Source of the DNA: CAZZEX01 sp964653285
GTDB taxonomy: Bacteria > Chloroflexota > Anaerolineae > B4-G1
Direction: 5' to 3'
Assembly: GCA_964653285.1 (NCBI GenBank)
Contig: CAZZEX010000082.1
Location: 1-22,862, forward strand
DNA: 22,862 nt
Within the stretch, counting starts at the first letter, position 1. Every line of letters begins with the position of its first letter. Below are positions 14,477 through 21,941 of this stretch, in pieces. The notes under the pieces were generated by a model. It was not told the DNA's origin. It saw only the letters and a list, made by a program, of their open reading frames with translations, and did no database searches. Made by a program: the position numbers and the translations under genes.

Positions 14477-14899
14477 TGGTTTTCCTCCTTGCCAGATAAT
14501 GACTTCCTGATCGCGCACCTGCACCCAATCCCCGGTGCGAATGCACGAGACGTCCACCTGATCCACCATCGGGATCTCGGCGATGATCGCTCCCACGGCC
14601 ACAACGGGGTCGGCCTCGGCGTTGACGATGGCAGCCGGGGCCAGACCGTTACGCGCCAGCCGGTAGAGCGTGTAGGAGCCGACGGTGCTGCCCTTGCCCG
14701 TGGGAAAGACCAGCACGCGCCCGGCCACGCATTGGCCTTCGAGCGGGTGACCGGCCTCGATAACCACTCCCGTATCCGGGTCTACCCCGCCCAGGAAGCC
14801 GATGGGTTCAGGTGATACCAGCGCCTCGCCCTCGGCGTGGCCGGACTTGACCACGCGGGCTAGGACACGGATTGCAGAACGCGGATTACAGGACAACAA
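13916..14899 (-). CDS. Aconitase-X small subunit (DUF126) read in frame into HD-domain protein
   Basis: The frame gives up to 327 residues with no stop. Residues about 12-125 are a DUF126 swivel domain: EGEALVSPEPIGFLGGVDPD, HPLEGQCVAGRVLVFP, TGKGSTVGSYTLYRLARNG and NAEADPVVAVGAIIAEIPMV match the small subunit of aconitase-X dehydratases (phosphomevalonate or cis-3-hydroxyproline dehydratase). The catalytic large subunit is not in the window. Residues 142-327 are an HD-domain protein with its own Shine-Dalgarno site and ATG. The usual small subunit is about 130-140 residues, so the join is at the expected end of DUF126. Either a true fusion or two genes lacking a stop between them. The apparent TTG start at 14899 and the first residues come from a dispersed repeat; GTG at 14854 is an alternative. 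Confidence 0.75.
   Translation of the reverse strand: MLSCNPRSAIRVLARVVKSGHAEGEALVSPEPIGFLGGVDPDTGVVIEAGHPLEGQCVAGRVLVFPTGKGSTVGSYTLYRLARNGLAPAAIVNAEADPVVAVGAIIAEIPMVDQVDVSCIRTGDWVQVRDQEVIIWQGGKPMGNVLSLSKEELEELIPEFNEIRDPDLRAKALAVWEEGMELGGWTVEGLAEIPFTLLAEDVDVTFIEHVRTGCRLCIAMEQVLMDAYGERMQIDHDALVAGALLADIGKLIEYRREADGKTVFADMYRYLRHPFTGVALAYKHGIPESILHVIATHSWEGDKFKRRPESIIFHHADFTDFDLVKFK
14476..14489 (-). promoter_or_regulatory. Internal ribosome binding site inside the DUF126-HD frame
   Basis: AGGAGG at 14484-14489, seven-base spacer, ATG at 14474-14476. Read as codons it gives WQGGKPM, so the frame passes through it without a stop. Confidence 0.75.
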
Positions 14900-14905
14900 C
14901 GGATC
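14881..14905. repeat. Dispersed repeat, third half-copy, at acnX-small start
   Basis: GCGGATTACAGGACA followed by ACAACGGATC repeats one arm of the palindrome at 15716-15775. It overlaps both the stop of the gene ending at 14904 and the start of the DUF126 frame. Confidence 0.7.
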
Positions 14906-15703
14906 AGACTCGCACGAACACTGGTCGAATGGCTGTGTCGTAGAAGTTGGTCAGTATGCCCAGGCGGATGTTTTGATGGCGCATCCAGTCTTTGAGGTTG
15001 TGCACGTTCACATCGGTCACGTCGCGGATGGCCACCGGGAAGTGCATGACCGTGCCTTCGACTACGAAGTGATTGAACTTCAAAGAGCCGATACTTTCAC
15101 CCTGAAAGATGACCTGGTACTCCTTGCGCGGCTCGGCGCCCACGCCACGCAGCCGGTACTCGCGACAGCAGGCGTTGGCATGGATACGGTGAATGAAACC
15201 CGGCCCCAATGTGCGGTGCACCTCAACCGCCGTGCCCAGCACCTCCCCCGCCACCTCGGGACAGAGTAATCCATCCGGCAACTCGCCCGGCGACCGGAAG
15301 CCCGGTTCGTACTCAGCCTGTCGGTCTGGATCGAAGTACAGCCGCTCGAACTCCGGCTCCGGCCCACCGAAGTTGAGCAGTAGACCCACCCGCGCTCCGG
15401 CTGTCTTCATGTACGAAAAGAGCTGTGCCTTGTGGATTCCCTCCAACCGGGACACTACCTTACACTCGACCGCGATATCTCATCCACAAGCAGAATGTCG
15501 AGCCGTTGTACACCGACCAACCATTCTTTGTACATAATCTGGTACTCTGGTTGCCGCCGGTAATGTACACTCATCTTTCCCAGCAGTTTAACCATTGCGT
15601 TCTCGCAGATAAACTCGGGATAAGTGCGCGACAAGCCGTTATATGCGGTGTAATATGCTCTGAGGGTCTTGCCGGTCAGCTCCTTGTAGAGCAACTCCGT
15701 CAT
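14904..15703 (-). pseudogene. GxxExxY (PDDEXK_3) protein, tandem domains, frameshifted
   Basis: Starts well (GGAGGA before ATG at 15703, MTELLYKELTGK) and ends at 14904, but the frame breaks at ATAT (15475-15478): removing one AT restores VDE-IAVECKVVSRLEGIHKAQL. The first domain has the family's features, with ECK in place of the nuclease-like E-x-K and the SYMKTAGARVGLLLNFG signature that normally ends it. A second, diverged copy of the fold follows (CPEVAGEVLGTAVEVHRTLGPGF onward), without an E-x-K. The family is PD-(D/E)XK-like and of unsettled function. Intact it would be about 265 residues. Either a decayed gene or a base-calling error; sequence elsewhere in it is well preserved, so decay would be recent. 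Confidence 0.8.
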
Positions 15704-15715
15704 CGGCTCCTCCGA

Positions 15716-15775
15716 ATCCGCTATTGTCCTGTAATCCGCGTTCTCAGAACTCGGATTACAGGACATCAACGGATG
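15716..15775. repeat. 60-bp palindrome at gene junction
   Basis: Arms 15716-15744 and 15746-15775 are inverted copies sharing TGTCCTGTAATCCG exactly. A third half-copy is at 14881-14905. Shorter relatives with the CGGATT core occur near 355, 5045, 5510 and 5690. It carries the stop codon of the truncated Nudix gene. Confidence 0.75.
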
Positions 15776-15944
15776 AAGCGCAATCAAAAAGCCGCGCTTT
15801 GTGGATAGTTTCGCCTGGTTCTAGAGACCCGCCAGGAAGTCCCCATTGCCCATCATCATAGGTTGCCTTGATCTGCAAGACCTGCTGCTCGTCGTTGGTA
15901 ATGACTGCGTGAACGCTCAACCTGTATGTATCTTGAAAGGCCAC
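15756..15944 (-). pseudogene. Nudix hydrolase, truncated
   Basis: Only 62 residues remain. YRLSVHAVITNDEQQVLQIK and YDDGQWGLPGGSLEPGETIHKA are the N-terminal strands and the first half of a Nudix box (G-x5-E), but the REUxEE half is missing: the frame turns to unrelated residues and stops in the palindrome at 15716-15775. Normal Nudix proteins are about 130-160 residues. The start is probably the GTG at 15944. It lies 45 bp after the glycosylase gene in the same lower-GC block, suggesting it arrived with it and was later cut by a rearrangement at the repeat. Confidence 0.75.
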
Positions 15945-15989
15945 TGATTTGTCCCACTCCTGGCCGCCATGACGGATCAGGGCTTGTAC

Positions 15990-16766
15990 CTATTCACGGT
16001 AGTAGTTGCAGTAACTTCTCACGCCACAGATTGAGCAAGCCGGATTCTTCTCTAAACAGATGCCCCGTTCTATTCCAAACTCATCTGACTTCACTTGTCC
16101 ATAAGCCGCAAACACAATATCAATGTATCGAATTGGGTGCCCCGTCGCCTGCGCGAACTTCTTGCCCTGAATCACCGTTTTGAGAAGTTGCCCCTCACTT
16201 TCGATGAGGCCCAACCTCTGAAAGATGCGGCGTATGACTCTGTCTGGCTTGACAACGGGCATACCTATGTCGGTGAGGAAGTGATAGGTTGTGATACTAC
16301 CCAAACCTTCGAATCGGTACTGCAACTCTTCCTTCAACAGCATGAGGTTTTCGAACGATTGATTTGGCTCGAAGGACTCAACATACTTTTGGAATGAGCC
16401 ATACTCCATCACGATGCTTTTGAAGATTCGGGCGTTGTCGACGCAGGCTCGAACTTTGCGCCTGTTTCTTATCATATTCGGGTCGCTTAGGATTCGCCCG
16501 ACCTCAGCGTTCTCGTAACCCGCAACTCTCTCGAAGTCAGAAAAGTGTTCGTCAATCACTTCCAGTTTCGCGTTGACAGTCGCAGCCTTGAAACCGGAAT
16601 AGAAAACAACGTGCACCAGTACCCGGTAGTATTCGCTATCGGACAGGATTCTGCCTTCAAGATGTTTGAACTTTTCAAGGCGCTCTCGAATTGTGTCTGC
16701 GTCCAGCGTGCTATGGCTTATGAGCGTAGACTCCACTTTCTCGAAGATGGCCTTGTAGTCTTTCAT
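15990..16766 (-). CDS. HhH-GPD DNA glycosylase with Fe-S cluster motif
   Basis: The protein has 258 residues; GGAGG is eight bases before the ATG at 16766. The helix-hairpin-helix region (about 150-172, RFEGLGSITTYHFLTDIG) is followed by VVKPDRVIRRIFQRLGL, where D175 fits the catalytic aspartate of the endonuclease III/MutY superfamily. The C-terminus carries C237, C244, C247 and C253 in exactly the C-x6-C-x2-C-x5-C spacing of the endonuclease III 4Fe-4S cluster. The middle part (DPNMIRNRRKVRACVDNARIF) instead recalls 3-methyladenine glycosylase I (TagI). It should remove a damaged base; which one is unknown. GC is about 48% in a 60-base sample (16021-16080) against 68% in a sample of the next gene, so recent transfer is plausible. 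Confidence 0.82.
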   Translation of the reverse strand: MKDYKAIFEKVESTLISHSTLDADTIRERLEKFKHLEGRILSDSEYYRVLVHVVFYSGFKAATVNAKLEVIDEHFSDFERVAGYENAEVGRILSDPNMIRNRRKVRACVDNARIFKSIVMEYGSFQKYVESFEPNQSFENLMLLKEELQYRFEGLGSITTYHFLTDIGMPVVKPDRVIRRIFQRLGLIESEGQLLKTVIQGKKFAQATGHPIRYIDIVFAAYGQVKSDEFGIERGICLEKNPACSICGVRSYCNYYRE

Positions 16767-16804
16767 CTATGGTGCCTCCAATAACGTGATGGCATGAATG
16801 GGGG

Positions 16805-16839
16805 CTTTACACATTACGCTTCACATTTTACGTTTTATG
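16805..16839. repeat. Period-7 tandem array between glycosylase and solute-binding protein
   Basis: CTTTACA, CATTACG, CTTCACA, TTTTACG, TTTTATG: five consecutive seven-base units, ending 31 bp from the stop of the solute-binding protein gene. The sequence of the units differs from the other arrays while the period is the same. Confidence 0.65.
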
Positions 16840-16870
16840 AGAGCAACCTCGGTGTCAGCCTCCCTATTCG

Positions 16871-18805
16871 CTACTGCCCCGCCATCAGCGTCACGTCAAA
16901 CGCCTCAATATTCCACAACTCCACGTACTCGCCGGGGTCCAAAACCACGCCGCTCACCTCGGGGCGCGTGGCGACCAGTTTGGGCACGAAGTAGAGCGGC
17001 AGCACGGGCAGGTCGTGGGAGAAGATGCGCTGTGCCTCACGGTGGAAGCGGCTGTACGCCTCTGTTCCAGGCAGCGCGTCCAGCGCCGCCTGGCAGGCCG
17101 CGTCGTAGTCGGCGCTGGCGTAGCCGGGGTCGTTGCTCGCGGCCCACCAGTTTTCGGCACGCGGAATCTGGGACGAGAGGTAGATCTCGCAAGGTGCGTC
17201 AAGACCGTTCAGCCAGGAGAACAGTGCCAGGTCGAACTGACGCCCGAGCACCGGGCCGTCGGGGCCGTCGGCGTAGAATTCCTCATCAGGGAGGTACTGC
17301 ACCGCCAGCCCGATGCCGCAGGCCGCCAGGTTCTCGGCCAAGACGTGCGCCACCCGCTCGCGGGCTGGGTAATCGCTGGTCGTGAGCAGGGTGACGGAGA
17401 AGGGTGTGCCGTTGGTGATGCCGGCCACGTCGTGGGCCTCCCGAACGCCGTCTCCGTCCTCGTCCCGCCATCCCACCTCCTCCAACAGAGACTGGCCACT
17501 GGACGGGTCGCAATCCCAGCGGTAGAGTTGATCGCCCGCGTAAAGCGGGTGCTCGGGGGCGACGTAACTGTGGGCGACAGCGGCTTCGCCGTAAGGAAGC
17601 GGTTCACGTGCGATGCGCTCACGGTCAACGCACCGCGCGACGGCGTGGCGCATCCGCACATCTCCGAAGAAATTCGGGCGGCGAACCCACTCCGCCGGCT
17701 CAATACCGAAGTCCAGGTGCTCCCACTCGCTGCTGGGGGCCGAGATCAACTGTACCGTGCCAGCGTCGGCGGCCTCCAGCAGCGGGGCGATGTCACCGTT
17801 CTCGATCACGTCGTGGGCGATAAGGTCACATTCGCCCGCCACGAGCAAATCGAGCGCCTGCCAGAGGTCGGGGACGAAGCGGAAGGTGACGCGATCGAGG
17901 TAGGGCAGCCCCTCCGTGGCGCGGAAGTAGTGCGGGTTGCGCACCAGCGTGATGTACTCGCCCTCCACCCACTCCTCAATGACGAAGGGACCCCAGCCCA
18001 ATGGCTTCCGGCGCGCCACCTCAGCGCTGAGCAACTGGTCAGCATCAGCCACCCCCCACACGTGGCGGGGCAGCGGGTGATAGAAATTCATGAAGTAGAA
18101 GGTGTTGCGGTAGCCAGGGACGCCGGTCCAGACGACGGTGCGCTCGTCCACGGCGTCGTAATTGCGGGTGCGGTCCCGAAGCAGCCACAGGGTGGGACTG
18201 TCAAATGCACCAGCCAACTCGAAGGAGTAGCGGGAATCGTCAGCGGTCAGCGGCTGACCATCCGCCCAGGTGACGTCAGCCCGTAGCGTAAAGGTCACCA
18301 CCATCTGCGTCATCGTGACCACTCCACTCTCAAACGTGACTGCCTGGCCCTCGGCGTTGAAGACAGTGACGCCAGGGAGCAGGTCCACCGCCAGGCCGTT
18401 GACGTCCACGACTTTTTCGCCCTCCCCGACCTGGACGGTTTGCAGGACGGCGTCTCCATCGGCCAGGCTGGGGAGTTTCTCCAGGATCACGGGCTGGAAC
18501 TGGTACGTGCGGGTATCAATCGGGCCATCGTAGACCGCCTCCAGCACATTGCGAGCGGCGCGCGATGGGCCACCGTAGATGAAGAGCGTGTTGGGCTCCT
18601 CCGCCTGGCAGATGGTGAATTCCTTGGGCGGTGTCGGAGTCGGTGTGCTGGTGGGGGCCGCAGTGGGTGAGGGCAAAGGTGAAGGGGAAGGGGAGGGGGA
18701 AGGCGCACTGGGCGTAGCGGTAGTAGCGGTAGGCTCAGGGGACAGACAGGCCGTGATGAGGCCAGTTAGCAGCAATGCGATGATAACGATGTGGCTATGC
18801 TTCAT
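16871..18805 (-). CDS. Extracellular solute-binding lipoprotein, family 5 (oligopeptide/nickel type)
   Basis: The protein has 644 residues from the ATG at 18805; the ATG one codon earlier is only two bases after AAGGAG. Signal sequence with lipobox I-T-A-C20 predicts lipid attachment. A Ser/Pro/Thr linker (about 22-60) acts as tether. The SBP_bac_5 domain follows: FTLRADVTWADGQPLTADD, an inner WGVADADQLL, RHAVARCVDRERIA, and the end YSRFHREAQRIFSHDLPVLPLYF. Such proteins feed peptides or similar ligands to Dpp/Opp-type ABC transporters. No permease or ATPase gene lies beside it, so it is an orphan here. It begins 88 bp after proS on the same strand. Confidence 0.92.
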   Translation of the reverse strand: MKHSHIVIIALLLTGLITACLSPEPTATTATPSAPSPSPSPSPLPSPTAAPTSTPTPTPPKEFTICQAEEPNTLFIYGGPSRAARNVLEAVYDGPIDTRTYQFQPVILEKLPSLADGDAVLQTVQVGEGEKVVDVNGLAVDLLPGVTVFNAEGQAVTFESGVVTMTQMVVTFTLRADVTWADGQPLTADDSRYSFELAGAFDSPTLWLLRDRTRNYDAVDERTVVWTGVPGYRNTFYFMNFYHPLPRHVWGVADADQLLSAEVARRKPLGWGPFVIEEWVEGEYITLVRNPHYFRATEGLPYLDRVTFRFVPDLWQALDLLVAGECDLIAHDVIENGDIAPLLEAADAGTVQLISAPSSEWEHLDFGIEPAEWVRRPNFFGDVRMRHAVARCVDRERIAREPLPYGEAAVAHSYVAPEHPLYAGDQLYRWDCDPSSGQSLLEEVGWRDEDGDGVREAHDVAGITNGTPFSVTLLTTSDYPARERVAHVLAENLAACGIGLAVQYLPDEEFYADGPDGPVLGRQFDLALFSWLNGLDAPCEIYLSSQIPRAENWWAASNDPGYASADYDAACQAALDALPGTEAYSRFHREAQRIFSHDLPVLPLYFVPKLVATRPEVSGVVLDPGEYVELWNIEAFDVTLMAGQ

Positions 18806-18865
18806 CATGTCTCCTTGTCATCGCACCGCTGCCATGCCTTATTGCTCCGATAGTCCATCTCGCCT

Positions 18866-18900
18866 CCCTGGCCCCTAGTCCCTCGCCCCCAGTCCCTAGT
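18866..18900. repeat. Period-7 tandem array overlapping proS stop codon
   Basis: CCCTGGC, CCCTAGT, CCCTCGC, CCCCAGT, CCCTAGT: five units of seven. The TAG of proS (cta at 18896-18898) is part of the last unit. Confidence 0.75.
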
Positions 18901-20329
18901 AGGCCCGCCCAAAGACAGCCCGCTCACTGGCCTCTTCTCCGCAGCGGATGCACTTCCCTTTTCCCGGCTCTTGCTCCAACGGGATACAGCGGACTGTGGC
19001 CTTGGTATCCTCCTTGATCTGCGCCTCACAATCCGCGTCCCCGCACCACCAGGAGTAGGCGAAGCCGTTGGAAACCACCTCTTGGAACTCAGTGTAGTCC
19101 TTGGGATCGTAGGTGCGCGCCTCGCGGAAGTTGAGCGCGCGACGGTAGAGGTCGGCCTGGATCGTGGCCAGCATCTCCTGCACCGCTCCTGTCAGCCCCT
19201 CCAGCGGCGCGAGGCTCTTCCCTTCGCGGCCGGGGAGGTCGCGCCGGGCCAGCGTCGCCTGTTCTCGCTCTACATCCCGGGGGCCGATCTCGATCCGCAG
19301 CGGCACTCCACGCATTTCCCATTCGTTGAACTTCCAGCCGGGCGAATACTCGTCACGGTCGTCCACATGCACGCGCACGTCGTCGCGCAACATCGCCTCC
19401 ACCTGGGTCACGACCTCAAGCACCTCAGCGCGCTCGCTATCGCCCTTCCAAATGGGTATAATGACAACCTGGGTCGGGGCCAGTTTTGGCGGCAATACCA
19501 ACCCCTGATCGTCTCCGTGCACCATCACCACTGCTCCCACCATGCGCGTGCTGACGCCCCAACTGGTCGTCCACACGTATTGGAGCTCATTGTTTTCGTC
19601 GAGGAACTTGATGTCGAACGCCCTGGCGAAGTTCTCCCCGAGGAAGTGGCTGGTGCCCGCCTGAAGTGCCTTGTAGTCTCCCATCATCGCCTCAATGGTG
19701 TAACTGGTCACCGCGCCAGCGAACGTCTCGCTCTTGCTCTTGCGGCCGGGGATGACCGGGATGGCAGCATCCTCGACGGCGAACTCAGTATAGATGTCAA
19801 GCATCCGCAACGTCTCTTCCTGTGCCTCCTCGGCGGTGGCGTGGGCCGTGTGTCCCTCCTGCCACAGAAATTCCATCGTGCGCAGGAACAGACGGGTGCG
19901 CATCTCCCAGCGCACCACGTTGGCCCACTGATTGATCAGCAGGGGCAGGTCGCGGTAGGACTGGATCCACTTGGCGTACATGTGGCCGATAATCGTCTCC
20001 GAGGTAGGACGCACGACCAGTGGCTCCTCCAATTGTTTGCCACCGCCGATGGTGACGATGGCCAGTTCAGGCGAGAAGCCCTCCACATGTTCCGCCTCTT
20101 TCTGGATGAAACTCAGCGGGATAAAGAGCGGGAAATACGCATTGACGTGGCCAGTAGCCTTGAAGCGCCGATCAAGCCCCGCCTTGATGTTCTCCCACAG
20201 TGCATAGCCATGGGGTTTGATCACCATGCAGCCCTTGACGGGGGCATAATCGGCCAGATCGGCCATCTGGACCACATCGGTGTACCAGCGGGAGTAGTCC
20301 TCACCGCGGGGGGTGACTTTGGTAGCCAT
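18896..20329 (-). CDS. proS: Prolyl-tRNA synthetase, short archaeal/eukaryotic-type
   Basis: ProRS charges tRNA-Pro. The 477-residue protein lacks the large editing insertion of the bacterial type. Class II motifs are present: VRPTSETIIGHMYAKW, then motif 2 in RWEMRTRLFLRTMEFLWQEG, and TSWGVSTRMVGAVVMVHGDD for motif 3. The anticodon-binding domain starts near LAPTQVVIIPIW. The C-terminal zinc-binding domain has C-GDAD-C and C-IR-C pairs, and the chain ends in Tyr, as is usual for this type. AAGGAGG precedes the ATG at 20329. It follows the DUF4032 gene by 64 bp, likely in the same transcript; the stop codon lies in a tandem array. Confidence 0.96.
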   Translation of the reverse strand: MATKVTPRGEDYSRWYTDVVQMADLADYAPVKGCMVIKPHGYALWENIKAGLDRRFKATGHVNAYFPLFIPLSFIQKEAEHVEGFSPELAIVTIGGGKQLEEPLVVRPTSETIIGHMYAKWIQSYRDLPLLINQWANVVRWEMRTRLFLRTMEFLWQEGHTAHATAEEAQEETLRMLDIYTEFAVEDAAIPVIPGRKSKSETFAGAVTSYTIEAMMGDYKALQAGTSHFLGENFARAFDIKFLDENNELQYVWTTSWGVSTRMVGAVVMVHGDDQGLVLPPKLAPTQVVIIPIWKGDSERAEVLEVVTQVEAMLRDDVRVHVDDRDEYSPGWKFNEWEMRGVPLRIEIGPRDVEREQATLARRDLPGREGKSLAPLEGLTGAVQEMLATIQADLYRRALNFREARTYDPKDYTEFQEVVSNGFAYSWWCGDADCEAQIKEDTKATVRCIPLEQEPGKGKCIRCGEEASERAVFGRAY

Positions 20330-20393
20330 TGCTCCTCCTTGCTTCCATCTTCTCAGAACGCAGACCTTAAGGATTCTCCGAAACCCTCAGGGC

Positions 20394-21308
20394 CTAGCCA
20401 AATTCCTCGTCCACATCCTGCCCGGCGACCATGTCATGCACGGCATGCAGCATACGCTTGATCGGCCGGGTGGTGTAGTGGCCAGCGAAGTGCTCGGCGG
20501 CCTGTTCTGTCTCCACACCAGGGCCGAACCGTTCACGCAGGTAATGCTGGTGATCCATAATCCACAGGTACAGGTCTGCCTCGGTACGACCGGGAAAGTC
20601 GGCCAGGACATCCTTTTCGCGGACGATGTGCACCAGCGGAAGATAGAGGTTGTCATACCAATCGCAGACTGCTTCGTCATCAGGGATGAAGCGTTGCTGC
20701 TCCAGGCCCATAAAGTGGCGGTGCACGGCGACGTGCTCCAGCAGCCGTTCATACCCACCGCCGATGGTGAACTCAATGCGCTGGTCGGGTCGTAACTCGT
20801 CCAGCCGCGTGCGATTGAGGAAGCGGGCGTATTCGCCCTTGATCTCCAGGTCGTCAGCGTCCAGTTCGGCTGTCACCGGCACTCTGGTCTTCGCCTCGAT
20901 CACCTCGGCGTCCACGAAGTCAATGCCACGCTCCCGCGCTACCGAGACGCGGTGATTGCCATCGAGGACGAAATAGGCATCCCCGATCTTGTACAATTTC
21001 ACGGGTGGCAGACTGACATCATCGTAGTGGGCCCTGGCGATAGAGCGCCAGCGGTCCGCCGTGCGATCCTGCGTCGGCATGAAGACGCGGTCGAAGTCCC
21101 GGTAGCGCCCCACACTGCCGATGATCTTGTTCACCAGCACGGCCTGCACACCCCGGTAGACTTGCCCACGTATGCCCAGTTTACCGCGCACCTCGTCCCA
21201 TGAAAGCAGCCGGTTCGGACGACCGCTCAGGAATGAGAAAACTTCGTTCCAGAACGCCTTGCGCCGCGCCGTGTCGAAATCCGCTTGGGCCTGATCTTTG
21301 CCGACCAT
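20394..21308 (-). CDS. ParB/Srx-like protein with DUF4032-type C-terminal half
   Basis: The protein has 304 residues. Residues about 70-140 form a ParB/sulfiredoxin-like domain with VLDGNHRVSVARERG (114-128), the GNHR box that binds a nucleotide in this superfamily. The C-terminal half (about 150-300) has LPLVHIVREKDVLADFPGRTEADLYLWIMDH, recalling DUF4032 (from memory). Function unknown; nucleotide binding or hydrolysis is plausible. The internal YLPLV here is inside a helix-rich domain and unrelated to the secreted-protein motif. The gene starts 6 bp after the metallophosphoesterase stop, so they are co-transcribed. Confidence 0.82.
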   Translation of the reverse strand: MVGKDQAQADFDTARRKAFWNEVFSFLSGRPNRLLSWDEVRGKLGIRGQVYRGVQAVLVNKIIGSVGRYRDFDRVFMPTQDRTADRWRSIARAHYDDVSLPPVKLYKIGDAYFVLDGNHRVSVARERGIDFVDAEVIEAKTRVPVTAELDADDLEIKGEYARFLNRTRLDELRPDQRIEFTIGGGYERLLEHVAVHRHFMGLEQQRFIPDDEAVCDWYDNLYLPLVHIVREKDVLADFPGRTEADLYLWIMDHQHYLRERFGPGVETEQAAEHFAGHYTTRPIKRMLHAVHDMVAGQDVDEEFG

Positions 21309-21314
21309 GGTACG

Positions 21315-21935
21315 TTACCACTCGATCACGCGGAACGGGTAGACGTTGACGACCTCAGTGTCCAGGTAACGTGTCCGCCAGGGTTCCGGTCCGTAGATGT
21401 GCTTGTGGCCGTGGAGCAGATAGCGAGGCCGGAAACGGATCATGAGCCCAAGCAACGCCTTAAAACCGCGATGAGGCCAATCTTCGCCATCGTGGATACC
21501 GAAGGGCGGTGAGTGCGTGATGAGGATATCCAGGTAGCGCCTGTAGAGCACATGATTCATAAGCAGAGCCGGCGTCAGTCGCCAGACTTTATAGGCCATT
21601 TCACTCTCTGTGTACTGGAAAGGCGCTCTGGGTTTATAACGGATTGATCCCTCCAGCCCTCCCAGGAGTACCCCTTTGGCCTTTACAGTCCGTCCATCCA
21701 AATCGACCCAACCGCCTGGTTCGGTAAGCGTGCGCCCATCAGACGTGTACTCGGGTCGGTCATGGTTGCCGTGCACGAAGAAACAGGGCACGTTCAAGAT
21801 CGTCACGATATACTCCAGGTATGAGTAGGGCAGGTCGCCACACGCCAGCACCATATCCACATCGCCAAATCGCTCGCAGATGTGTGCACTGTAGATGCCT
21901 TCAACCACCTGGTCGCTGACGGCGAGGATTTTCAC
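21315..21935 (-). CDS. Calcineurin-like metallophosphoesterase
   Basis: The protein has 206 residues with most metal-binding signatures: D8 (VSDQV), GD at 33-34, GNHD at 56-59, H141 (ITHSPPFG) and HGHKH (175-179). The first motif, usually D-x-H, reads D-Q-V, so one ligand is absent, which occurs in some subfamilies. No signal peptide, so cytoplasmic. Likely hydrolyses a phosphomono- or diester; the substrate cannot be told. It sits between the MazG-like gene and the ParB-like gene with six-base gaps on both sides, suggesting a nucleotide-related job. Confidence 0.88.
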   Translation of the reverse strand: MKILAVSDQVVEGIYSAHICERFGDVDMVLACGDLPYSYLEYIVTILNVPCFFVHGNHDRPEYTSDGRTLTEPGGWVDLDGRTVKAKGVLLGGLEGSIRYKPRAPFQYTESEMAYKVWRLTPALLMNHVLYRRYLDILITHSPPFGIHDGEDWPHRGFKALLGLMIRFRPRYLLHGHKHIYGPEPWRTRYLDTEVVNVYPFRVIEW

Positions 21936-21941
21936 ACTTTC

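Noticed and set aside
15455..15487. Programmed frameshift in the GxxExxY gene
   Set aside because: No slippery heptamer or downstream stem is evident; a duplicated AT with otherwise intact sequence is better explained by mutation or sequencing error.
20330..20393. T-box or other riboswitch before proS
   Set aside because: Only 64 bases separate the genes, with no T-box sequence, specifier stem or terminator.
18971..20461. Plus-strand open frame of 496 codons
   Set aside because: Antisense to proS, whose motifs are unmistakable; no ribosome site or recognisable domain.
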